The position numbers were made by a program, and so were the translations under genes. The notes under the pieces are model-generated. The model worked only from the letters and a program-made list of their open reading frames with translations. It was not told where the DNA came from and did not search any database. Source: Desulfurococcales archaeon (GTDB lineage: Archaea > Thermoproteota > Thermoprotei_A > Sulfolobales > Desulfurococcaceae). From it: a DNA stretch of 5,954 nucleotides. Every line of letters begins with the position of its first letter. Within the stretch, counting starts at the first letter, position 1. The stretch is from positions 1-5,954 of the forward strand of contig JAMOPC010000480.1 in NCBI GenBank assembly GCA_027064845.1. The letters are read 5' to 3'. Below are positions 1 to 4,626 of this stretch, in pieces.

Positions 1-85
1 TGATCCATAGTGCTACCGCTATGCTTATTGCTATTGCTACTGCTACGATTATTACTGTGGCTATGACTGGGGATATGGCTTTCAT
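1..85 (-). CDS. Type IV pilin-like protein, 5' end only (partial)
   Basis: This is the first 28 codons of a minus-strand gene whose remainder lies outside the window. The ATG is at 85-83. The peptide reads MKAISPVIATVII and continues hydrophobic to ALWI, an archaeal class III signal: short charged leader (MKA), predicted prepilin-peptidase cleavage after Ala3, then the ISPVIA motif and a long helix that would form the filament core. All 28 residues are identical to the N-terminus of the gene at 236-1057, yet 15 codons differ, all at third positions. A good SD (GAAGGTGA, 92-99) lies 6 nt upstream and supports the start. None of the 28 visible codons ends in T, unlike the neighbouring paralogue. 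By inference the product is a secreted filament or adhesion subunit; its outer domain is not visible. Confidence 0.85.
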   Translation of the reverse strand, partial: MKAISPVIATVIIVAVAIAISIAVALWI

Positions 86-136
86 AATGGTTCACCTTCT
101 ATATACTTTGTTCTCAGAATATAAATACACTGATAA

Positions 137-147
137 GATTTATAAAG
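137..147 (-). promoter_or_regulatory. Candidate TATA box of the partial pilin gene
   Basis: Read on the minus strand this is CTTTATAAATC, a good archaeal TATA-like element. Transcription starting about 25 nt downstream would give a leader of roughly 30 nt that contains the SD at 92-99. A second AT element at 118-127 (TATTTATATT on the minus strand) is closer and would leave almost no room for the SD, so the distal one is preferred. Confidence 0.4.
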
Positions 148-159
148 TAGTCGTTCTTG

Positions 160-179
160 TATTACATGACTATGTAATA
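160..179. repeat. Perfect inverted repeat, candidate operator
   Basis: TATTACAT, a 4-base spacer (GACT), then ATGTAATA: two 8-base arms that are exact reverse complements. It lies directly upstream of the candidate TATA box at 137-147 for the partial pilin gene, where an activator or repressor dimer could bind. It could equally form a hairpin in RNA. There is no T-run immediately after it on the minus strand, so it is less likely to be a terminator than the repeat at 204-223. Confidence 0.4.
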
Positions 180-189
180 TAGTATGGAT

Positions 190-223
190 AAAAAAGTATT
201 TATAATATTAAGCTGTTAATATT
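190..223 (-). terminator. Stem-loop plus T-run downstream of the pilin gene at 236-1057
   Basis: On the minus strand, 12 nt after the TAA of the upstream gene, there is a perfect 8-bp inverted repeat (AATATTAA, loop of 4, TTAATATT; 204-223). Eight nt later a run of six T follows (195-190). Archaeal termination depends mainly on T-runs, so the T-run is the stronger argument; the stem is pure A/T and would be weak in a hyperthermophile. The repeat could instead be a protein-binding site. Confidence 0.45.
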
Positions 224-235
224 CTTTATACCGCT

Positions 236-1057
236 TTATGGTAGTGTTATTGTTGCTGGGTATTGTCCGCCACTAGCAGTATGAATAACAATACTAACAG
301 TCTGACCAGAAGAGAACGTATCAGTTACTACTGGGTTTACTGGCGCAGCAACGACAGTAAACTGTACACTATCATAAACGGTATTCGGATTACCTACTTC
401 AGTCACATTAATTGTCCAAGTATAACTACCTATTGTAGATGGCAATGTTATCTGGATCTGTGCTGTACCGCTTCCGCCCGATATATCTAAATTGCTTTGA
501 GAACCAGCTAGTTGGTTATTTTGATCATAAATGAGTACGTCAACATAATCTATAGTGCTACTTCCTTTGCTTACAGTAATTGAAAGTGTTACAGTATTTC
601 CGGGTGTGTCTATTACTAAGCTAGGATATTGTGAAATATATGGATTGTTTGTGTTTAGAGATCTAGTTGTTCTTTTTGCACCCTCTATTGTGTTGCCTGT
701 GCTGGTTAGTAGGAATGCTATTGTGGTTGTTTTTCCTGGGTTTAGTGTTTTTCCTGTGGATGGTATTGGGGTGTTGTCTGCGTAGACGTTTGTTATTGTT
801 CCTGGTTTGTTGTTTATGAATATTTGGTCTATTGTTGCTGGTTTAGTACCAGTATTCTTAACAACTACATTAACCAACCAATAAGTATTTCCACGAGTAT
901 CTGTTCCCTGCGTTGCATAAGCATTTACTACTTCCAATTTCTCCACACCCGTGAAACTACTAGTCATCCCAGTTATCCACAGTGCCACCGCTATACTTAT
1001 TGCTATAGCTACTGCAACGATGATCACAGTTGCTATAACCGGAGATATAGCCTTCAT
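236..1057 (-). CDS. Type IV pilin-like secreted protein
   Basis: A 273-residue protein with an archaeal pilin N-terminus (DUF1628/Pilin_N-like): leader MKA, predicted cleavage after Ala3, SPVIA motif and a hydrophobic helix to about residue 29. Residues 41-120 look like an all-beta, Ig-like domain (VVVKNTGTKPATID; LNPGKTTTIAF). Residues 145-240 look like a second beta-rich region, and the tail from about 248 (FSSGQTV, HTASGGQYP, ending TLP) is shared with the paralogue at 1159-1995. One N-glycosylation sequon is present (N217-V-T). It contains no cysteine. The start is supported by AGGTTGAT (1063-1070), 5 nt upstream of the ATG. It is the middle of three tandem paralogues, and is expected to be a filament or adhesion subunit on the cell surface. 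The assembly machinery is not in view. Codons 73-125 (841-683) contain no T-ending codon, while about 40% on either side do. Confidence 0.85.
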   Translation of the reverse strand: MKAISPVIATVIIVAVAIAISIAVALWITGMTSSFTGVEKLEVVNAYATQGTDTRGNTYWLVNVVVKNTGTKPATIDQIFINNKPGTITNVYADNTPIPSTGKTLNPGKTTTIAFLLTSTGNTIEGAKRTTRSLNTNNPYISQYPSLVIDTPGNTVTLSITVSKGSSTIDYVDVLIYDQNNQLAGSQSNLDISGGSGTAQIQITLPSTIGSYTWTINVTEVGNPNTVYDSVQFTVVAAPVNPVVTDTFSSGQTVSIVIHTASGGQYPATITLP

Positions 1058-1070
1058 AGTTGATCAACCT
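1058..1070 (-). promoter_or_regulatory. Palindromic SD region of the middle pilin gene
   Basis: On the minus strand AGGTTGATCAACT precedes the ATG at 1057. AGGTTGAT resembles the archaeal SD (AGGTGATC) with one extra T. The sequence GTTGATCAAC (1059-1068) is a perfect 10-base palindrome, so the site could also bind a dimeric protein or fold on itself. It fixes the start codon. Confidence 0.45.
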
Positions 1071-1087
1071 AGTATAATACTTTTTTC

Positions 1088-1118
1088 ATAATTATATTTT
1101 TGATTTTATTTAATAAAT
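1088..1118 (-). promoter_or_regulatory. AT-rich promoter region of the middle pilin gene
   Basis: Two TATA-like elements are seen on the minus strand: AAAATATAATTAT (about 1088-1100) and CATTTATTAAATAAAA (about 1104-1118). The distal one would give a leader of about 28 nt holding the SD; the proximal one would start transcription inside the SD. I cannot decide between them with confidence. Confidence 0.3.
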
Positions 1119-1143
1119 GAGTTACTCTAGCAATTCTTAGTTA

Positions 1144-1158
1144 TTTTGCAAAAACATT
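1144..1158 (-). terminator. Weak T-run after the third pilin gene
   Basis: Immediately after the TAA at 1161-1159 the minus strand reads AAAATGTTTTTGCAAAA, with a run of five T (1154-1150) overlapping a 10-base palindrome (TTTTGCAAAA, 1144-1153). This is compatible with archaeal T-run termination, but such runs are frequent in A+T-rich DNA. Confidence 0.3.
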
Positions 1159-1995
1159 TTATGGTAATGTGGTTGTTGTTGGATATTGTTTTCCGCTTGT
1201 GGTGTGGAGGATTATGTTTATGGTTTGTCCGCTTTGGAATTTGTCGGGTATTATTGGTTCTATGATTTTGACGGTTATGGTTACTACATCATATGGGTTG
1301 GTATCTGTATAGTGTTTGTAGTCTAGTACTGCTTCTATTTTCCATGTGTGTATTCCCATTGTGGTTAGGCTTATTTCTTTTGTCCATGTTAGTATGCCTT
1401 TGTTGTTGAATGATAACCCGTCTCCATATGTTATTAGTTTATTGTTTTCATCTATTACTACGATGTCGACGCCGTTTAGGAATTGTTCGTTGTCTTGTTT
1501 TACTACTACAGTGATGGTTACATTGTCTCCTGGTGCACTGGTTATTTCTACTGGGTAGTATGATATATAGGGTTCATTCTTATCGGGTTCGGGGTCTTCT
1601 CTCGTTGTATATTTTACTTCTTTTATTATCCTTGTTGATGATAGTATGAATACTAGTTCTTTCCTTTCTCCGGGATTGATTGTGAGACCTCTTAGGGGGA
1701 TGAACTTGTTGTTCTCGTAGGATACACATGTTATTCTCCCGGGTTTACCATTGACGAATATATTATCTATAGTTGCTGTTTTGGTACCAGTATTCTTGAC
1801 AATTATGTGTATGAACCAGTACTTGTTCCCGCTTGGATCGGTTTTTAGCTCTGCGTATGTATTTATTATTTCAAGCTTTTCGGTTCTAGTAAAACTACTA
1901 GTGATCCCGGTTACCCATAATCCTATAGCTATACTTATAGTAATGACTAAAGCAATTGTAATAACTGTGGCTATAATTGGGGATAAAGCTTTCAT
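1159..1995 (-). CDS. Type IV pilin-like secreted protein (paralogue)
   Basis: A 278-residue protein. It starts MKALSPIIATVIT with a hydrophobic helix to about residue 29, a class III archaeal pilin signal with predicted cleavage after Ala3. Over residues 1-89 I count 57 identities to the gene at 236-1057 without gaps. The first beta-domain (HIIVKNTGTKTATID, 63-77; INPGERKELVF) and the tail (FQSGQTI, HTTSGKQYP, ending TLP) are conserved. Residues 125-245 are much more diverged and more charged, so the exposed domain is probably the variable part. There is one sequon (N158-V-T) and a single cysteine (C90). The start is supported by GAGTTGAT (2001-2008), 5 nt upstream of the ATG. By inference it is a surface filament or adhesion subunit. 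T-ending codons drop from about 31% in codons 1-86 to about 9% afterwards by hand count. Confidence 0.85.
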   Translation of the reverse strand: MKALSPIIATVITIALVITISIAIGLWVTGITSSFTRTEKLEIINTYAELKTDPSGNKYWFIHIIVKNTGTKTATIDNIFVNGKPGRITCVSYENNKFIPLRGLTINPGERKELVFILSSTRIIKEVKYTTREDPEPDKNEPYISYYPVEITSAPGDNVTITVVVKQDNEQFLNGVDIVVIDENNKLITYGDGLSFNNKGILTWTKEISLTTMGIHTWKIEAVLDYKHYTDTNPYDVVTITVKIIEPIIPDKFQSGQTINIILHTTSGKQYPTTTTLP

Positions 1996-2036
1996 AATTT
2001 ATCAACTCGAAAATTTTCCCATATATTAATATTTCT

Positions 2037-2049
2037 GTATTTTAAAAGA
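2037..2049 (-). promoter_or_regulatory. Candidate TATA box of the pilin gene at 1159-1995
   Basis: On the minus strand this reads TCTTTTAAAATAC. A start about 25 nt downstream gives a leader of roughly 20 nt that just includes the GAGTTGAT motif at 2001-2008. It lies in the 85-nt gap after the channel gene, which suggests the pilin gene has its own promoter and is not only read through. Confidence 0.35.
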
Positions 2050-2080
2050 AATATTATTCTCTGAATGAAGGAACCTGTTA

Positions 2081-3097
2081 TTAAGTCCTTTGTCCTTTAA
2101 TTACTATTATTGTGTCTTGTTTTTCGAGTTTTGTTTCTGGACTGGGTGCTATTATGTATGTTTTATCGGGTTTTACTATAGCTATTATTTTGTAGTTGTG
2201 TTTCTTGTCTTTTTGGTTTAGTTCTTCTTCGATTTCTTTTATTGTTTTCCCGTATTGTTTTTCGCTTATTTTTATTTCTATTAGGTCTCCTTTTCCACGT
2301 GCTGATATTATGTCTGTTAGTATTGTTAGTACTCCTGGTTCGAAGAGTGCTGATGCTATTGTTCTTCCCAGTATTCTTGATGAGATTACGTGTTTGGCTC
2401 CTGCTTCTCGTAGGAGTTGTTCTGTTTTGGCGTGTTTTACTACTGCGTATATTTCTGCATTTTTGTTAATTGAGCGTATTAGGAGCGTTATGTATAGTGC
2501 TTTGCTGTCATCGCTGAGGCAGAGGAATACGTGTTTTGCTTTCTCGATCCCTGCTTTGCGGAGTATGTCTTCTGATCCGGGGTCTCCTACCACGTAGTCT
2601 ATGTCTAGTAGTTCTCTTGGTTGTTGTGGTGTTACAAGACCTATGTTCTCTATGTAGTTGTTTAGTTTAAGTTCATCTATTAGCTCGTAACAAGTGTCTG
2701 TATCGCCTATAACTAGTATTTCCTTGTTCTTTAGCGGTGCCATTCCTAAGCTCCTCCTAATACTAAGTGATAAGAACCAATCAGCTATAACTGATATGGT
2801 TAGAGTATACGCTATAATACCCATTATTGCAGCGAATCCTGCGACAACCCATCCTAATCCTCTAACGGGAGTAACATCGCCGTATCCTATTGTTGCCATC
2901 GTTATGAGACTCCAGTATAGTGCAGCATACATGTCAATATCTTTTCTTCCAGCAACTATGTGTTCACTATAATAAAATAACAATGCATTAACAATCCACA
3001 TCGAGACAAAAAATAATACAACATAAAATGCTTTCTTCCTAGTAATTCTTCTCCAAACACTCCTTCGCAACAACCTATAAATGATCTGTATTGGCAA
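2081..3097 (-). CDS. Potassium channel with RCK (TrkA-N/TrkA-C) gating domain, MthK-like
   Basis: A 338-residue membrane protein. TM1 is about 22-43, the pore helix about 57-68, the selectivity filter TIGYGD at 69-74 and TM2 about 81-107. A Rossmann-like RCK/TrkA-N domain follows at about 125-250 (EILVIGDTD; DYVVGDPGSEDILRKAGI; REAGAKHVIS). A TrkA-C-like domain is at about 270-336 (YKIIAIVKPDKTYIIAP; DTIIVIKG). The order and length match MthK-type two-helix channels, which assemble as tetramers with an octameric cytosolic gating ring; K+ selectivity follows from GYGD. The start is TTG with GGGGAT upstream; a TAG lies directly before it in frame and the first ATG (M33) is inside TM1, so TTG (or the TTGs at codons 9 and 10) is required. 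The MthK calcium ligands do not appear conserved. T-ending codons fall from about 32% (codons 1-140) to about 5% (155-338). Confidence 0.9.
   Translation of the reverse strand: MPIQIIYRLLRRSVWRRITRKKAFYVVLFFVSMWIVNALLFYYSEHIVAGRKDIDMYAALYWSLITMATIGYGDVTPVRGLGWVVAGFAAIMGIIAYTLTISVIADWFLSLSIRRSLGMAPLKNKEILVIGDTDTCYELIDELKLNNYIENIGLVTPQQPRELLDIDYVVGDPGSEDILRKAGIEKAKHVFLCLSDDSKALYITLLIRSINKNAEIYAVVKHAKTEQLLREAGAKHVISSRILGRTIASALFEPGVLTILTDIISARGKGDLIEIKISEKQYGKTIKEIEEELNQKDKKHNYKIIAIVKPDKTYIIAPSPETKLEKQDTIIVIKGQRT
2741..2758 (-). promoter_or_regulatory. Internal SD and in-frame ATG at the pore/RCK junction
   Basis: Inside the channel gene the minus strand carries AGGAGGAG (2758-2751), and 9 nt after the AGGAGG an in-frame ATG (2743-2741, codon 119). 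This lies between the end of TM2 and the first strand of the RCK domain. Initiation here would make a soluble RCK protein of 220 residues. MthK is known to use an internal start (Met107) at the equivalent place to supply the free RCK subunits of its gating ring. The motif also encodes Arg-Arg after TM2, so coincidence is possible. Confidence 0.5.
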
Positions 3098-3188
3098 CTA
3101 ATAATCCCCTTGACGACAAACACTAATAATACCCATAGATTTAGCACAAATACTAAGAATAACTATCACAATAATATCATTAATGCAT

Positions 3189-3208
3189 ACTATAAAATAA
3201 TATTTAAG
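3189..3208 (+). promoter_or_regulatory. Candidate promoter of the winged-helix gene
   Basis: An AT-rich stretch (ACTATAAAATAATATTTAAG) with two TATA-like cores, TATAAAAT and ATATTTAAG. From the latter, transcription would begin near 3230, giving a leader of about 50 nt for the ATG at 3284. The leftward promoter for the divergent channel gene must lie in the same gap (3098-3190), but I see no convincing TATA element for it. Confidence 0.35.
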
Positions 3209-3214
3209 TCCTCC

Positions 3215-3281
3215 GGATCAAGTTTAATAACCAGTAATGCGTAAAGATCAAGTGGATAAACAATTATGCGGAGAGGGATCA
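3215..3281 (+). repeat. Three spaced GATCA repeats around the start of the winged-helix gene
   Basis: GGATCA at 3215-3220, AGATCA at 3245-3250 and GGATCA at 3276-3281 are spaced 30 and 31 bp apart, about three helical turns. The first two extend to a shared GATCAAGT. They lie between the candidate TATA element and the start codon, where an autoregulator could bind. The third overlaps the SD, so its sequence is partly explained by that role. Confidence 0.3.
3270..3280 (+). promoter_or_regulatory. SD that sets the start of the winged-helix gene
   Basis: GGAGAGGGATC, close to the archaeal GGAGGTGATC, ends 3 nt before the ATG at 3284. It lies inside the six extra codons that would be translated from an earlier in-frame ATG at 3266. 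This argues for 3284 as the real start. The ATG at 3266 has only a weaker GTGGAT upstream. Confidence 0.6.
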
Positions 3282-3283
3282 TT

Positions 3284-3481
3284 ATGAGCGAGAAGAAAAC
3301 AGCCAAAGAAATAATCCTTGAAGTATTAAAGAAAGAAAAAAGACCCCTAACACCAAAAGAGATCCAAAAGCTTACAGGATTAAACTACAACACCATCCGC
3401 GGAAGACTCCAAGACCTCAAAAAAGCAGGACTAGTAGTCAGAACAGACAAGGGATGGATATACAAAGAATACGCAAAATAA
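3284..3481 (+). CDS. Small winged helix-turn-helix DNA-binding protein
   Basis: A 65-residue protein that is almost entirely one winged-helix domain: helix 1 (AKEIILEVLKKEK, about 6-18), helix 2 (TPKEIQKLTG, 22-31), recognition helix (YNTIRGRLQDLKKAGL, about 34-49), and a two-strand wing (VVRTDKGWIYK). It resembles the MarR/ArsR/IclR-like domains common in archaea; I cannot assign a specific family. There is no effector or dimerisation domain, so it probably acts as a small dimeric DNA-binding factor, possibly on its own promoter. It is divergent from the channel gene and could regulate it (inference only). The start at 3284 is chosen for its SD; starting at 3266 would add six residues. Only two of its 65 codons end in T. 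Confidence 0.8.
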   Translation: MSEKKTAKEIILEVLKKEKRPLTPKEIQKLTGLNYNTIRGRLQDLKKAGLVVRTDKGWIYKEYAK

Positions 3482-3517
3482 AACACGTCAAAGCAATAAA
3501 AATCATAAATACTACTA

Positions 3518-3523
3518 TTTTTT
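3518..3523 (+). terminator. T-run terminator of the winged-helix gene
   Basis: Six consecutive T on the plus strand, 37 nt after the stop codon of the winged-helix gene and before the convergent PaREP1 gene. Archaeal RNA polymerase terminates at such runs without a stem-loop. Confidence 0.4.
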
Positions 3524-3532
3524 ATCAACTCA

Positions 3533-3554
3533 ATAACAAATAATGACTTGTTAT
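3533..3554. repeat. Inverted repeat between convergent genes
   Basis: ATAACAA (3533-3539) and TTGTTAT (3548-3554) are exact reverse complements separated by 8 nt. It lies 4 nt beyond the stop of the minus-strand PaREP1 gene. A run of five A at 3498-3502 (T on the minus strand) follows at some distance. It may help to end leftward transcription, but it is AT-rich and may be chance. Confidence 0.3.
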
Positions 3555-3558
3555 ATAT

Positions 3559-4041
3559 TCATTGCTTAATTCTAGAAGCTACTTCTCTCACTAATTTTTC
3601 TATAGCCTCTAGAGCGTTCTCGATATCTTCCTTAGTACACCAACCCTCATAGAAGCAGATATGCATTTCTGTGGCATTAGCCCAGGAGTCGTGAACCCAT
3701 TTTCCCAGCTCTTTGATTAGCTTCCTCTTATATTCCCATAATTCTCCATGACTAGTCAATCTTTTTCCGTCTCTCCAATAGGCGTAAGCCTTAACTGTTA
3801 GCACTGCAGCACCCCAGAGCTTCTCTGCCGCCTGTCTAACATTACCTTTTTTCAATTCTTCCCGAGCTTCTTGTAACAACTCTTCAGCCGCCTCAATATA
3901 TTCCCTAGCCCTATCCCTTGGATCCAAGTCCTGACTCAATAGCTCCACAAGGTACTCGTCAACGCTAATCCCTAATTTTTCAGCTTTCTCTCTAATACGC
4001 TTAGCTAAGCGGCCCCTAACAACAATAGCTGACAGACTCAA
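3559..4041 (-). CDS. PaREP1-family protein
   Basis: A 160-residue protein. I recognise the archaeal PaREP1 family from the pattern DRAREYIEAAEELLQEA (about 43-59), AAEKLWGAAVLTVKAYAYW (71-89), RLTSHGELWEYKRKL (94-108) and HICFYEGW (127-134). The function of PaREP1 proteins is not established. The helical core with a central Arg/His motif (R94, H98) is reminiscent of HEPN-type all-alpha proteins, some of which are RNases in toxin systems; this is inference. Residues 3-37 (a strand, then REKAEKLGISVDEYLVELL) look like a ribbon-helix-helix segment of the antitoxin type. The start is TTG, preceded by AGGGGTCA and by an in-frame TAG three codons earlier; no ATG occurs before M126. It is convergent with the winged-helix gene and seems to be a single-gene unit. 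Confidence 0.85.
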   Translation of the reverse strand: MSLSAIVVRGRLAKRIREKAEKLGISVDEYLVELLSQDLDPRDRAREYIEAAEELLQEAREELKKGNVRQAAEKLWGAAVLTVKAYAYWRDGKRLTSHGELWEYKRKLIKELGKWVHDSWANATEMHICFYEGWCTKEDIENALEAIEKLVREVASRIKQ

Positions 4042-4126
4042 TATTGACCCCTAATTAGAATAATTATGCTTAATAGAAGATAAACCATTCCTCCAATACA
4101 AGAGAAACAATATGAGGTAACAAAAC

Positions 4127-4140
4127 ATTAATTTATATAC
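4127..4140. promoter_or_regulatory. Strong AT-rich TATA-like element in the gap 4042-4282
   Basis: The sequence ATTAATTTATATAC reads GTATATAAATTAAT on the minus strand, so it could serve either direction. Leftwards it would give the PaREP1 gene a leader of about 65-70 nt. Rightwards it would start a transcript near 4161. The rest of the 241-nt gap shows only a 10-codon ATG reading frame at 4163 and a pyrimidine tract (TTTTCCCCTTTTT, 4225-4237); I see no gene in it. Confidence 0.25.
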
Positions 4141-4282
4141 AATACATAGAAGATTATAGTTAATGAAAAGCACGACATATTTAAGCTATTCATAGTAATT
4201 CTTGTTCAATATCGGTTCTTAGTATTTTCCCCTTTTTATTTAATAATAAGGATTTACAGTAATAGTGAAGTGCTTAAAGTAT

Positions 4283-4615
4283 TCAAAGGATTGTTTCTAA
4301 AACAAAATAAGCAATTATCGAGTATAGAATTGATAATAGTAGGTCTCTTACCAAGTTTTCTTTCTTTATACCTGTTATGCCTATTTTCATTAATAGAACC
4401 CCAACTATGTTTGTTATAGCGTAGCCGATACTGAACATTAATGAGAAATACTGTTCTCCCAGGAAGATCGTTGTTATTTTTGCAAATATTAATGCTAGGG
4501 GGACGTTTACGAATAAGTCATTCCACCACGAGGCTGGTGATAAAATATAGCCTACGAGGAAAGCAGAGGATCTGAGTAATACCTTTGTTTTAGATACTTC
4601 TTTTAAAGAAAACAA
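4283..4615 (-). CDS. Small integral membrane protein, function unknown
   Basis: A 110-residue protein that I do not recognise by family. After a short basic N-terminus it has a hydrophobic stretch (about 15-27), a motif LSPASWWNDLFVNVPLA (25-41), and three likely membrane helices at about 36-52, 57-77 and 91-109. A basic/acidic loop (KIGITGIKKENLVRD, 77-91) precedes the last helix. No catalytic motif is visible; the paired Trp followed by Asn-Asp at a membrane edge is the most distinctive part. The start is TTG at 4615: a full GGAGGTG lies 11 nt upstream, an in-frame TAG occurs at 4651-4649, and there is no ATG or GTG in a suitable position (a CTG at 4621 would have better spacing). It is divergent from the HD-domain gene. 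It could be a small transport or anchoring subunit, but nothing shows this. Confidence 0.65.
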   Translation of the reverse strand: MFSLKEVSKTKVLLRSSAFLVGYILSPASWWNDLFVNVPLALIFAKITTIFLGEQYFSLMFSIGYAITNIVGVLLMKIGITGIKKENLVRDLLLSILYSIIAYFVLETIL

Positions 4616-4626
4616 AACCAGAATAA

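Noticed and set aside
2196..2597. Long plus-strand open frame (133 codons) opposite the channel gene
   Set aside because: It lies antisense to the RCK coding region, whose T-poor codons leave few stops on the other strand. Its translation is low-complexity Ser/Ile/Leu with no domain.
2956..3147. Minus-strand open frame overlapping the channel 5' end in another frame
   Set aside because: The channel frame contains TM1 and leads into the filter and RCK domain; this frame is a shadow with no recognisable protein.
3266..3283. Earlier ATG for the winged-helix gene
   Set aside because: The better SD lies inside these six codons and points to the ATG at 3284.
4163..4195. Ten-codon frame starting at an ATG about 25 nt after a TATA-like element
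   Set aside because: It is too short and has no SD, so there is no coding evidence; it is kept only as part of a weak short-transcript idea.
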